Of a stretch of DNA of 64,000 bases, positions 39,512 through 47,949 are shown in pieces. Position 1 is the stretch's first letter. Each line of letters starts with the position of its first letter. This DNA is from Tissierellia bacterium. GTDB taxonomy: Bacteria; Bacillota; Clostridia; Tissierellales; Peptoniphilaceae. The position numbers and the translations under genes were made by a program. The DNA is taken from assembly GCA_030532305.1 (NCBI GenBank), contig JAUNLJ010000002.1, positions 80,563 to 144,562 of the forward strand, written 5' to 3'. Under the pieces are notes generated by a model. It made no database searches. It was not told the origin of the DNA and was given only the letters and a program-made list of their open reading frames with translations.

Positions 39512-40835
39512 TCTCTTTTTCCTCCACATAGTTGATCTTGGCCCCCACAAGGCCATCTATGAAATCAATCCGGATCTCGTCTTCTGGCTGGACATCTTGA
39601 GCCCGTAAAATAAGCCCCCCATCTTTCCTGTAGACCCGGTGCCTTAAAAAGCCATCGGCATACTTGTCCAGCTGGTAAAAGGTCCTGTTAAGGCTTTTGT
39701 CCTCCTGGTCTAAAAGACCCCTTAAGGTCTGGGTCAGGGCCTGTTTTTTTGCCTCTAGCTGGTCCTGCTTATGGTCTATCTTATGGGCAAGCCCCCTGGG
39801 GCTTAAGCTCAAACGGGCCTGGCCTAGGGCCTGGTCCTGGGCCATTAAAGATAGCTTCAGACCTTGGTGGATCCTCAGGCTCCTATTTTCCAGGGCCCTC
39901 TTCTCAGAAAGAAATCGATCTTTTTTAAGGTCCTTGTCCATCCGGTTTTTGCTCTTGTCCAGGTCATAGGATAGGCCTTTTATCTTCTCCCTTAAGGGCG
40001 CCACCAGGCGAGCATAGGCCTGGTCTAGGTCCTGGACCCACTCCTGCCTATCCCGGCTGATCATTTCAGCGGCCACAGAAGGGGTCGAGGCCCGCCTATC
40101 CGCTACCATCTCTATAATAGTAAAGTCCACCTCATGGCCAATGGCTGCCACCAGGGGATGCCTTCTTTTGTCCAGGGCCCGGGCCAAATTTTCATCATTA
40201 AAGGCCCAGAGGTCCTCTATGGACCCACCCCCTCGGGTCACCACAATAAGGTCCAGGTCCTCCCGCTTATCTAGGCGCAAAAAAGCCTGGATGAGCTCTT
40301 CTGGGGCCTTGGGTCCTTGGACAGAGGAAGGACTAAGGACCACCTCAATGCCTGGGTTTCGCCTGGCCAAGACCTTTAAAAAGTCCTGGAGGGCGGCGGC
40401 CTTAAGGGAGGTCACCAGACCCACCCTCTCGGGGTACTTGGGAAGGGGTCTTTTTCGGTCCATGTCAAAAAGACCCTCCTTCTCTAGCTGGCCCTTGATC
40501 CTTAAAAATTCTTCATAGAGGGCCCCCTGGCCCCTGGGCTTTATCTCTTCCACCACCATTTGGAGCTTGCCCGTCTTTTCATAGATGGAAATTTGCCCCT
40601 GGGCCTCCACTTCCATGCCCACCTTAGGCAAAAAGCTCATGGCGCTGGCCTGCCACTTATACATGATCCCTGGGAGTTGGGCCTGGTCATCCTTAAAGGT
40701 CATATAGATATGGCCTGAAGGATAGGCCTTAAAGCTAGACAACTCCCCCACAATGGACACCCTCTTTAAAATCGGGTCCATCTTCATAATTTTATTGATA
40801 TAGGCATTAATCTCGCTAATCTTCAGGGGTTTCAT
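39501..40835 (-). CDS. xseA: Exodeoxyribonuclease VII large subunit
   Basis: The catalytic subunit of exonuclease VII. An N-terminal OB-fold (LKISEINAYINKI, GELSSFKAYPSGHIYMTFKD, 20 residues) precedes the catalytic domain with GLVTS, RGGGSIEDLWAFNDE and GHEVDFTI, then coiled coils and a C-terminal domain. 444 aa. Start overlaps the end of nusB by 20 bp. Confidence 0.96.
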   Translation of the reverse strand: MKPLKISEINAYINKIMKMDPILKRVSIVGELSSFKAYPSGHIYMTFKDDQAQLPGIMYKWQASAMSFLPKVGMEVEAQGQISIYEKTGKLQMVVEEIKPRGQGALYEEFLRIKGQLEKEGLFDMDRKRPLPKYPERVGLVTSLKAAALQDFLKVLARRNPGIEVVLSPSSVQGPKAPEELIQAFLRLDKREDLDLIVVTRGGGSIEDLWAFNDENLARALDKRRHPLVAAIGHEVDFTIIEMVADRRASTPSVAAEMISRDRQEWVQDLDQAYARLVAPLREKIKGLSYDLDKSKNRMDKDLKKDRFLSEKRALENRSLRIHQGLKLSLMAQDQALGQARLSLSPRGLAHKIDHKQDQLEAKKQALTQTLRGLLDQEDKSLNRTFYQLDKYADGFLRHRVYRKDGGLILRAQDVQPEDEIRIDFIDGLVGAKINYVEEKESDI

Positions 40836-41319
40836 GGTCTTTTTCTAAATCCTTTACAATAGAACTTAAAATCCCATTGATAAAACGGGAACTATCCTCA
40901 CTCCCATAGCACTTGGCCAAGTTGACGGCCTCGTTAATGGATACAGGAAGGGGAATATCCTCTTCAAACATCATTTCGTAACAGGCTATGCGGATGATGC
41001 TAAGGTCCACCAGGGCCAAGCGGCCTAAACTCCAGTTTTTCAAATTCCTCTTGATGACCTGGTCCACTTCCTCTAAGTGGTCCACAATAAGGGGGACTTG
41101 CTGGCGAATATAGGCCCTTTCACTGTCAAGAAACCGGCCCTCTTTAACCTCCATACTTTTTCTTTTTTCGTTCTTTAAGAAAGTGGACAGGCCTTCATTT
41201 TCCTCTGGATCATGGTCCATGGACAAAAAGAGGTCCACCTTGTCTAGGCTGTAGTCCTCATTGCTGGCCATATCGTATAGGACCTGCATGATCCCTGCCC
41301 TTGCCAATGTTCGGCTCAA
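40816..41319 (-). CDS. nusB: Transcription antitermination factor NusB
   Basis: An RNA-binding protein that works with NusE at rRNA boxA sites. The all-helical fold is indicated by SRTLARAGIMQVLYDM at the start, then SIIRIACYEMMFEEDIP and SINEAVNLAKCYGSEDSSRF. 167 aa. Downstream of an Asp23-family gene (8-bp gap), as in many Firmicutes. Confidence 0.95.
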   Translation of the reverse strand: MSRTLARAGIMQVLYDMASNEDYSLDKVDLFLSMDHDPEENEGLSTFLKNEKRKSMEVKEGRFLDSERAYIRQQVPLIVDHLEEVDQVIKRNLKNWSLGRLALVDLSIIRIACYEMMFEEDIPLPVSINEAVNLAKCYGSEDSSRFINGILSSIVKDLEKDHETPED

Positions 41320-41327
41320 TACTTACC

Positions 41328-41711
41328 TCATTTCTTAAACTCTTCTTTTCCCCTGGCATCGATACTTAAGCCCGTTACATGGACATTGACCTCTGTAATC
41401 TCAATGTCTGTCATATTTTCTATGGCTTCTTTTACTTGGTCTTGAACCTGGGTGGACACATCAATAATATTTTTCCCATAGTCAATGGCAATATAGAGGT
41501 CCACATGGCCCCTAAGTTCATCTATCTTAGCCTTGGCTGTTTTGGCTGCCCCATAGGATTCAGAGATGTAGCTAAAAATCCCCTTGTCCTTTCTGGCACT
41601 GGCTACTCCATCGACTTTAAAGGCAGTTTCTAAGGCAATGCGACTAATAATATCATCGGCTATCTTAATTTGCCCTTCGCTGGATTCGTCAATAAAATAT
41701 TTATCATGCAT
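41328..41711 (-). CDS. Asp23/Gls24 family envelope stress protein
   Basis: A 127-residue DUF322 protein (Asp23/YqhY type). IADDIISRIALETAFKVDGV at the start and DLYIAIDYGKNIIDVSTQVQ in the middle match the family. YqhY-type members next to nusB are linked to fatty acid synthesis control. It has a good RBS (AGGAGG) and a TATAAT-like box about 33 bp upstream of the start. Confidence 0.88.
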   Translation of the reverse strand: MHDKYFIDESSEGQIKIADDIISRIALETAFKVDGVASARKDKGIFSYISESYGAAKTAKAKIDELRGHVDLYIAIDYGKNIIDVSTQVQDQVKEAIENMTDIEITEVNVHVTGLSIDARGKEEFKK

Positions 41712-41844
41712 ACTTCCGTCCTCCTTTTATGCTTATCTATTTATTATATCATAAAGTCATCAGATTCGCCCTGTTATGCCCAAGCTTCTAGGAAGAATCT
41801 AAGGCCCCAGGTCCCTTGACCAGGCAAAAAAACTGCCTTAAATG

Positions 41845-41874
41845 AAAAAGGAATGGATAGGCCCATTCCTTTAA
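41845..41874 (-). terminator. Terminator after the CD1247-like gene
   Basis: A 10-bp stem (41847-41856 with 41863-41872) followed on the minus strand by T-rich sequence. The rest of the 174-bp gap 41712-41885 carries the promoter region of the Asp23 gene. Confidence 0.7.
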
Positions 41875-41885
41875 ATCATCTTTTT

Positions 41886-42218
41886 TTAGTCTAGCTCGCC
41901 AGGGCTATCTTCCTCATCAAGATCGTCATAATCTTCGTCATCAAAGTCGTCATACACATCATAGTCGTCAAAATCGTCTAAAAAATCTAAGTCCAGACTC
42001 TGGCCTCCATAAACCTCATCTTCAAGGTCAGATAGGTCTTCTTCTACAACATCAACATAGCTTTCTAAGTCTAAGAGCTCTTCATTGACTGTGTCTGCTA
42101 GGTCACCCACAATGTCAATTAGTTCCAACAAGACTTGACCTTCTTTACTGCTTTCATCAATGGCTAGTCCATCTACTAGTCCTTCAAGATAAGCAATTCT
42201 TTGTAGGATATAATCCAT
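41886..42218 (-). CDS. CD1247 N-terminal-domain-like acidic protein
   Basis: A 110-residue, very acidic protein. The N-terminal part (RIAYLEGLVDGLAIDESSKE) resembles clostridial proteins annotated with the CD1247 N-terminal domain, and the second half is Asp/Glu/Tyr-rich and probably disordered. In the relatives the C-terminal part often carries a zinc ribbon; here there is none. Function unknown. It sits between efp and the Asp23 gene. Confidence 0.7.
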   Translation of the reverse strand: MDYILQRIAYLEGLVDGLAIDESSKEGQVLLELIDIVGDLADTVNEELLDLESYVDVVEEDLSDLEDEVYGGQSLDLDFLDDFDDYDVYDDFDDEDYDDLDEEDSPGELD

Positions 42219-42245
42219 TTTTTACCTCCTGACGCTATAATAGGG

Positions 42246-42803
42246 TTACTTTCTGGACATGTATTCTCCAGATCTGGCATCAATCCGAATAATATCGCCC
42301 ATTTCAACAAACAGTGGCACTTGAAGGCTGAATCCGGTTTCAACAGTCGCAGACTTAGTTGCCCCTGAAGCTGTGTCGCCCTTGATGCCGGGTTCAGTTT
42401 CAGTAACAGCTAACTCTACAAAGTTTGGAGGAGAGACGTCGAATGGCTTGTTTTGGTAAAAATGTATATAGGCGTTGTCGTTCTCACGAATAAAGTTAAG
42501 TGCTTCTTTCACAATGGATTCCTCAATGGGAATTTGCTCATAACTTTCATTATCCATAAAATAGTAGAGGGTCCCATCATTATAGAGATACTGCATTTCC
42601 CTTTCTTCAATAACCGCCTTTTCGTAGCGATCAGAAGGGTTGAAAGTCAGTTCCTTAGTGGTCCCGTGCATAACGGACTTTATTTTTGCCCTAACAAAAG
42701 CTGCCCCCTTACCTGGTTTAACGTGTTGAAAGTCTATAACCTGGTAAACATCTCCATCCATCTCGAAGGTAAGCCCTTTTCTAAAATCTCCTGCTGAAAT
42801 CAT
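42246..42803 (-). CDS. efp: Elongation factor P
   Basis: Relieves ribosome stalling at proline stretches. The 185-aa protein has all three beta domains: the KPGKGAAF loop with the modifiable Lys (about 32), the middle OB domain with EQIPI, and the C-terminal [16 protein letters not shown]. It has its own strong promoter, so it is not solely dependent on the pilin operon upstream. Confidence 0.97.
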   Translation of the reverse strand: MISAGDFRKGLTFEMDGDVYQVIDFQHVKPGKGAAFVRAKIKSVMHGTTKELTFNPSDRYEKAVIEEREMQYLYNDGTLYYFMDNESYEQIPIEESIVKEALNFIRENDNAYIHFYQNKPFDVSPPNFVELAVTETEPGIKGDTASGATKSATVETGFSLQVPLFVEMGDIIRIDARSGEYMSRK

Positions 42804-42835
42804 CGTATTCCTCCTTAATTATTACATACACCCTT

Positions 42836-42864
42836 ATTATAACATAAACTAAGACCTCTAACAA
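42836..42864 (-). promoter_or_regulatory. Sigma-A-type promoter of efp
   Basis: On the minus strand TTGTTA (42864-42859) and TATAAT (42841-42836) are separated by exactly 17 bp, 33 bp ahead of the efp start. Confidence 0.75.
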
Positions 42865-42872
42865 TCTTACTC

Positions 42873-43919
42873 TTAGACATTTTTTCGGCTTCTTAGGGGG
42901 TGGGGCCCATAAAAGTCTTCAAAGAGAAAAAGGTAGTTCTCTATATGGGGAGGATAAAGGACCCTAGGACAGGCCCCTGCTTGGCCTGATAGGTCTATAA
43001 TAAGCCCCCGGACTTCCACCGTCTCCTGGACCTGGCTCCCCTCATCTAAGAAAAGGACCCCCTCTAGACTGAGGTCCCCCTCCAGGCTGGCCCCGGGCCC
43101 CAAATAGAGGATCCCCTTCATGGTTAGGGGCCCCTGAACTTCCAGCTGGCCGGTGACAATGGCTTGGAAGGGGATTCTCTTATCTGCCTGGCCGTAGATA
43201 GAAAGGCCATAGGCGGCTTCTGGGTCTTGGCTAGGCCAAGGATCTTCCAGGTCTTGGCCCTCCCCTTCCTCTAGGGGAGGCCCTTCTTCTAAGGGGCCTT
43301 CCTCATCCTCTCTTGGGAGGCTTTCTTTTTTATAAAATTCCAGACCATACCCTGGCGGGGGGCCTGGCCTTAAAAGACTTTCCCCCTCCAGCCTTAGGGT
43401 CTGTTTTATAAATTGAGAGGGCAGGGGGATCTCTTGGCTTAATTTTTCGCCTAAAGAAACCAGAAGGGCCCGGGTCTTTGGGTCTTGTGGCTCTAGGAGG
43501 CCATCCTCTGGATAAAAAACCGGCTTAAAGGCCCCAAAGACCAGGTCACACTGGCCCCCTAGGTCCCGGTAGCTATAGTCGGTTTTAAGATGGAACTGGC
43601 TCTTGCCCTCCCGGTCCCTGGACCGGCTTAAAAAGGCTTCTTTGACCTCTCCTTCACCAAATGCCTTGGCTGGCAAGGGGTAGGGATCCCCATCCAGGGG
43701 TCTCTTGTAGACCTCCTTTACCCACTCTTTTAGGCTGGGGTCTTCATAATAAAGATAGGCCAGGGACTCGGCGTAATAGGAGGCCTGGTCGGCGTCCAGG
43801 TGGTTAAGGCCTATTTTTAGCTTCTTGTCTAAGATGGACAGGAGGCTCAAGATGGAAATGGTTAAAATAAAAAAGATAAAAATCATCAAAAGAGACAGGC
43901 TAGCCCTTTTCCCCTTCAT
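42873..43919 (-). CDS. Pilin-cluster-associated membrane-anchored protein (PilX-like)
   Basis: A 348-residue protein with a charged start, one long hydrophobic helix (about 7-28) and a predicted extracellular remainder. It follows three prepilin genes with a 4-bp overlap, so a PilX/GspK-like role in the same pseudopilus is likely, although no Glu5-type cleavage motif is present. Residues about 210-230 are rich in Glu, Gly and Pro. The C-terminal part (about 255-320) has a repeated short beta pattern (GPLTMKGILYLGPGASLEGD) that resembles bactofilin-type sequence. Confidence 0.55.
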   Translation of the reverse strand: MKGKRASLSLLMIFIFFILTISILSLLSILDKKLKIGLNHLDADQASYYAESLAYLYYEDPSLKEWVKEVYKRPLDGDPYPLPAKAFGEGEVKEAFLSRSRDREGKSQFHLKTDYSYRDLGGQCDLVFGAFKPVFYPEDGLLEPQDPKTRALLVSLGEKLSQEIPLPSQFIKQTLRLEGESLLRPGPPPGYGLEFYKKESLPREDEEGPLEEGPPLEEGEGQDLEDPWPSQDPEAAYGLSIYGQADKRIPFQAIVTGQLEVQGPLTMKGILYLGPGASLEGDLSLEGVLFLDEGSQVQETVEVRGLIIDLSGQAGACPRVLYPPHIENYLFLFEDFYGPHPLRSRKNV

Positions 43920-44440
43920 AGGCCCCGCCCCCTTAAGGCCAGAGTGGTCCCCACTTCTTCCTCGCCCAGGTCAATCTTAAGGGTCACCAGGCCGGCCTCC
44001 AGGTCTAGGTCAAAGCCTTGGACGCCGCCTAAAAGCTGGGCCTTACCCGCCTTAAAAAAGCTAGGTTTTAGGATGTCTAGCTCTGTCTTGGAATGGAAGG
44101 CCCCCCGATAAAGGGACCTGTCCCCATCTAGCCAATAGTAGATATAGCGGTGGGGAAAGCTATGGTCTGGGTCTCTGGTATAGAGGTAGATCCGGCCCTC
44201 TTTGTCTTCTATAATCTTTTCTGCTTGGAAAAATTCTTCCTTAAAATACGCCAGGGCATAGTTTGCATCCTCCCGGTCCATGATCTCTTGCCTTAGGGAC
44301 TGGTTGGTTTCTAAGGAGGAGACCAGGAGCCTAGAGGCCCCCAGGACCAAGAGGCTGCCTAGGGCTAAAACAAGGACTAACTCAAGGAGAGAAAAAGCCC
44401 CTTGGGGGCCTGAGGCCTTCCAAGATCTTGTCATCCTCAT
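43916..44440 (-). CDS. Prepilin-like protein with N-terminal methylation motif
   Basis: A 174-residue type IV pilin-like protein. The class III signal GAFSLLELVLVLALGS lies at about 14-29 with Glu at +5; the residue before the cleavage site is Ala rather than Gly. The globular part has no family I recognise; ComGF/PilW-type minor pilins are the best analogy. ATG with GGAGGTG just upstream; overlaps the previous pilin gene by 59 bp. Confidence 0.75.
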   Translation of the reverse strand: MRMTRSWKASGPQGAFSLLELVLVLALGSLLVLGASRLLVSSLETNQSLRQEIMDREDANYALAYFKEEFFQAEKIIEDKEGRIYLYTRDPDHSFPHRYIYYWLDGDRSLYRGAFHSKTELDILKPSFFKAGKAQLLGGVQGFDLDLEAGLVTLKIDLGEEEVGTTLALRGRGL

Positions 44441-44693
44441 AAAACACCTCCACCCTTTCTAAATTTTGAGAATAGGGGCTAACCCTAAGACTAAAGCCTT
44501 CTTCTGGGGCCTCCTCCTGGTGGACCATGGCCCTTTCCATCATCTCCACGGCCTTTTTGTCCCTCTCCTCCCTAGCCTGGAGGGCCCTAGACTGTTTATG
44601 TAGGTGGCCTAGGCTGGGTAAGAGGAGGGAGACCATGAGGGAAAGAAGGGCCAGGGCCAAGACCAGCTCCAATAGGCTAAAGGCCTTTTTCAT
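44382..44693 (-). CDS. Small prepilin-like protein
   Basis: A 103-residue pilin-like protein beginning MKKAFSLLELVLALALLSL, a textbook short class III leader with Glu at +5, again with Ala at -1. The rest is a short soluble domain. Shares a long overlap with the next gene (different frame), so the two are probably coupled. Analogy: PilV/ComGE-type minor pilin. Confidence 0.75.
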   Translation of the reverse strand: MKKAFSLLELVLALALLSLMVSLLLPSLGHLHKQSRALQAREERDKKAVEMMERAMVHQEEAPEEGFSLRVSPYSQNLERVEVFYEDDKILEGLRPPRGFFSP

Positions 44694-45183
44694 TGTCCAC
44701 CTCTCTTAAAAGAATCCGGCCACTGACCGGCCTAAGGACCACTTCTTTTTTTGTCTTGCCAATGGAAAAAACCATCCGGCCCGCCTGGCTGGGTTTGCCT
44801 GAGGGGCTAAAGTGGAGCTGGCTTAGGTTGCTCTGGTCCAGGTAAACCAGGCCAGAACTAACCTCCTCCTTTTTTAGGGTCTTTCCGTCAATATCCAGCC
44901 TGTAGCCTTCCCCCTCCCAAACCAGGGCCGTCTCCTGCCTATTTTCTATGGCATACCGCCTGAGGGTCTGGGCATCTGCCACCAGCCTATCTAAGTCCCT
45001 TTTGGCCTCATAGTCCCCCAGGAGACCAAAGCGAAAGAGGGCCATGCCCAAAAGGAGGCAAATAATCCCCAAAACCACTACCAGCTCCATAAGACTATAG
45101 GCAGAAAGATGGAGGGGCCCCGGGTCCCCCTTTTTTGAAAAAGTCCTCTTCCCTATTTTTAACGCCCCTCTCAAATGATCCAC
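44677..45183 (-). CDS. GspH/FimT-like prepilin
   Basis: A pilin-like protein of up to 168 aa. The prepilin motif SAYSLMELVVVLGIICLLL lies about residue 27-45, with Ala at -1 and Glu at +5. The globular part (DAQTLRRYAIENRQETALV) resembles GspH/FimT minor pseudopilins. The start is uncertain: GTG at 45183, or the TTG at 45174 that lies just after GGGGGTGG. It is the first gene of the four-gene cluster. Confidence 0.72.
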   Translation of the reverse strand: MDHLRGALKIGKRTFSKKGDPGPLHLSAYSLMELVVVLGIICLLLGMALFRFGLLGDYEAKRDLDRLVADAQTLRRYAIENRQETALVWEGEGYRLDIDGKTLKKEEVSSGLVYLDQSNLSQLHFSPSGKPSQAGRMVFSIGKTKKEVVLRPVSGRILLREVDNEKGL

Positions 45184-45220
45184 CCCCTATTTTTAGCCCC
45201 CTTATTACTTGTATTTTAAC

Positions 45221-45258
45221 AAAAAAGAGACCTAGTGTCACCAATAGGTCTCTTTTTT
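45221..45258. terminator. Hairpin terminator at the end of the thrS-SGNH unit
   Basis: A long near-perfect stem (AAAAAAGAGACCTA paired with TAGGTCTCTTTTTT) spans the stop codon of the SGNH hydrolase gene, with T-runs on both strands. On the minus strand it ends the thrS operon before the pilin cluster. Confidence 0.85.
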
Positions 45259-45792
45259 ACCATATTTAAAAACAGCTTGGGCTATAAGCCCATGGCCCTC
45301 TGGACTGGGGTGGATCCCATCTATAAAAAGGGAATCTACCCCTCCAAAAAGGGGGTCTAAATTTAAGTGGGGCCAAGGGACTCGCCCATAGAGGTCCTCT
45401 AACTTCCTAGATAGGGAGACATAGGCCTGCATATGGGCAAAGGGCTCTTCAGACAAAAAGGAGGGCTTAGGTGGTAGCAAAAAGAGGGTCCTGGTCCCTG
45501 CCGCCTCCCCCAGGTCCTGGCAGGCCTGGTAGCTCAAAAGAACTTGGTCCACAGATAGGCTTCCCATAAGGTCGTTGGCCCCGCAGAGGATCAAGACCCC
45601 GTAAAAGGCCTCCTCCTCCAGGCTAAGGGCCAGCCGGTCCACCACATGGGAAGATAGGTCCCCATTTAGGCCCCGGTTGACCAATTTAAAGTCTGGCCCC
45701 AGGTAGGCGGAAAGGAGGCTGACCCAATTTTCATGGGCCGCCACCCCATAGCCCTGGACCAGACTGTCTCCAATGGCTAGGATCTTTTTCAT
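45238..45792 (-). CDS. SGNH/GDSL hydrolase
   Basis: A 184-residue esterase/lysophospholipase of the TesA-like SGNH family. Block I GDSLVQGYG carries the catalytic Ser, block II Gly is in LNGDLSSH, block III Asn is in CGANDLMG, and block V DGIHPSPEGH carries Asp and His. There is no signal peptide, so it should be cytoplasmic. Its start overlaps the thrS stop by 4 bp. Confidence 0.88.
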   Translation of the reverse strand: MKKILAIGDSLVQGYGVAAHENWVSLLSAYLGPDFKLVNRGLNGDLSSHVVDRLALSLEEEAFYGVLILCGANDLMGSLSVDQVLLSYQACQDLGEAAGTRTLFLLPPKPSFLSEEPFAHMQAYVSLSRKLEDLYGRVPWPHLNLDPLFGGVDSLFIDGIHPSPEGHGLIAQAVFKYGKKETYW

Positions 45793-47705
45793 TTAATGAC
45801 CTTATCTGCAATTTCCTTTTCTAGGCTAGCTATAAGCTCTTCCACAGGGATAGGAGCTAACTCTTCCCCCTCCCGGGTCCGGATAGAGATGGTACCAGAC
45901 TCGATTTCTTTTTCTCCCACCACGGCCATATAGTTGACCTTTTCGAGCTGGGCTTGGCGGATCTTGTAGCCAATCTTTTCATTTCTCCGGTCAAGTTCAG
46001 CCCGGATGCCGGCTTCTTTAAAGCGGCTTTCTAATTTTTCTCCATAGTCCATGAATTTTTCAGAGACGGGGATAATTTTTACTTGAACTGGGCTCAACCA
46101 AAGAGGGAATTTGCCGGCAAAGTGCTCAATTAGGATGCCCATAAAGCGTTCCATGGAACCCAGAAGGGCCCTGTGGACCATAACCGGCCGTTCTTTTTCA
46201 CCATTTTCAGCCACATAGGTCAGGTCAAAGCGTTCAGGAAGCTGGAAGTCTAGCTGGATGGTTCCACACTGCCAGGTCCGTCCAATGGCATCTTCCAACT
46301 GGAAGTCAATTTTTGGACCGTAGAAGGCCCCGTCCCCCTCATTTAAGATATAGGGAATCTCCTTGTATTCTAGGGCCTCTTTTAGGGCACTAGTGGCTAG
46401 GTCCCACTGCTCATCAGACCCCATGGAGTCTTCTGGCCGAGTGGATAGCTCTACAGTATATTTGAAGCCAAAAAGACTATACAGCTCATGGGCTAGGTCC
46501 ATAATCTTAATAATCTCCTCTTGGATTTGGCTGGGCAAAAGGAAAAGGTGGGCATCGTCTTGGGTAAAGGTCCTTACCCGGAAAAGACCATGGAGGGCCC
46601 CAGATAATTCATGCCGGTGGACTTGGCCAAATTCCATCAGCTTAATGGGGAAGTCTCGATAGCTGTGGAGCTCAGACCCATAGACCAAGACAGAGCCTGG
46701 GCAGTTCATGGGCCGGATGGCATAGTTTTCATCATCTATCTTAGTGAAATACATATTTTCCTTGTAGTGGTCCCAGTGGCCAGATTGGTGCCAGAGGGCT
46801 TCATTTAAGATAAGGGGGGTCTTGATTTCTCCATAGCCCCTTTCCATTTGGGTCTTCCGCCAATAGGCCTCCAGTTCATTACGAATCACCATGCCCTTGG
46901 GGTAGAAGAAGGGGAAACCCGGTCCCTCTTCCTTTAGGGCAAAAAGGCCCAGCTCCTTGCCCAGCTTCCTGTGGTCTCTCTTTTCTGCCTCTTCTAGGCG
47001 AAGGAGGTAGTCGTCTAGGTCCTTCTTCTTGGGGAAAGTGATCCCGTAGATCCTTTGTAGCATCTTGTTTTTTTCGTCTCCCCGCCAGTAGGCCCCAGCT
47101 ACAGACATGAGCTTAATGGCCTTAATGGGCTTGATGTTTTCAAGATGGGGGCCCCGGCATAGGTCAGTAAAGTCCCCTAAACGATAGATAGATAGGCTGG
47201 CATCCTCATCTAGGTCCTTGATAATATCTAGCTTATAGATCTCACCCTTTTCTTCAAAATAGGCAAGGGCCTCCTCTCTAGAGATGGCTTCCTTTTCAAA
47301 GGAGGGGTTTTCCTTGACAATCTTTTTCATTTCGCCTTCTATTTTTTCTAGGTCTTCGGTAGTTAGCCGGTAGTCCATATCAATGTCATAGTAGAAACCA
47401 TTGTCAATGGCTGGCCCAATGGCAAATTTAGCCTCAGGATAGAGACGGCTAATGGCATAAGCCATTAAGTGGGCAGAAGAATGCCAGAAGATGGCCTTGC
47501 CTTCAGGGTCTTCAAACTTAACCACCTTAAAGTCCCCATCTTCTTGAATGACTTCATTTTTTCCTAGGATCTCTCCATTGAAGACAGCCCCTAGGGAGGC
47601 CCTTTCTAGGCCCTGACTAATATCGCTGGTAATGTCTTTAACGCTTACGCTAGTTTGATAGTCCCTTACAGAACCATCGGGTAAAGTAATTTTCATTTTG
47701 TTCAC
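45789..47705 (-). CDS. thrS: Threonyl-tRNA synthetase
   Basis: Charges tRNA-Thr and edits mischarged Ser. Domains in order: TGS (about 1-62), editing domain with HSSAHLMAYA, class II catalytic core with RPMNCPGSVLVY and VRTFTQDDAHLF, and anticodon-binding domain (about 535-638). 638 aa, full length. It is preceded by a T-box leader with its own promoter. Confidence 0.97.
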   Translation of the reverse strand: MNKMKITLPDGSVRDYQTSVSVKDITSDISQGLERASLGAVFNGEILGKNEVIQEDGDFKVVKFEDPEGKAIFWHSSAHLMAYAISRLYPEAKFAIGPAIDNGFYYDIDMDYRLTTEDLEKIEGEMKKIVKENPSFEKEAISREEALAYFEEKGEIYKLDIIKDLDEDASLSIYRLGDFTDLCRGPHLENIKPIKAIKLMSVAGAYWRGDEKNKMLQRIYGITFPKKKDLDDYLLRLEEAEKRDHRKLGKELGLFALKEEGPGFPFFYPKGMVIRNELEAYWRKTQMERGYGEIKTPLILNEALWHQSGHWDHYKENMYFTKIDDENYAIRPMNCPGSVLVYGSELHSYRDFPIKLMEFGQVHRHELSGALHGLFRVRTFTQDDAHLFLLPSQIQEEIIKIMDLAHELYSLFGFKYTVELSTRPEDSMGSDEQWDLATSALKEALEYKEIPYILNEGDGAFYGPKIDFQLEDAIGRTWQCGTIQLDFQLPERFDLTYVAENGEKERPVMVHRALLGSMERFMGILIEHFAGKFPLWLSPVQVKIIPVSEKFMDYGEKLESRFKEAGIRAELDRRNEKIGYKIRQAQLEKVNYMAVVGEKEIESGTISIRTREGEELAPIPVEELIASLEKEIADKVIK

Positions 47706-47905
47706 CTCTTCATAATAAAAAAAGCCAACCGTCCCCCTAAAAGGACGATTGGCTTCGTGGTTCCACCTTTTTTTATACTCATTCTACCTTTAACGCAGGA
47801 TATACGCTGCCGATTAGGGCAGGTCTCCGGGTCGGTTTTCTAGGACGCTAGAAGCTCTCAGCCACCTTCTATCTCTGTGGGTGTCCTATACTCATCCCAT
47901 CTTAG
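47706..47905 (-). promoter_or_regulatory. T-box riboswitch controlling thrS
   Basis: The minus-strand leader contains the invariant T-box sequence GGTGGAACCACG (47767-47756) that pairs with the tRNA acceptor end, in the antiterminator. It is followed by a 12-bp terminator stem (47754-47743 with 47734-47723) and seven T. Upstream lie GATGAGTA and AGAGA-type Stem I motifs and an ACC triplet (in GAAAACCGA) that I take as the threonine specifier. Uncharged tRNA-Thr should favour antitermination. Confidence 0.92.
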
Positions 47906-47913
47906 CATAGTTT

Positions 47914-47942
47914 ATTTTAACAAATACCTAGTCAAAAGTCAA
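47914..47942 (-). promoter_or_regulatory. Promoter of the T-box/thrS transcript
   Basis: TTGACT (47942-47937) and TAAAAT (47919-47914) on the minus strand, 17 bp apart, placed between the hisS stop and the T-box leader. Confidence 0.8.
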
Positions 47943-47949
47943 GAAAACC

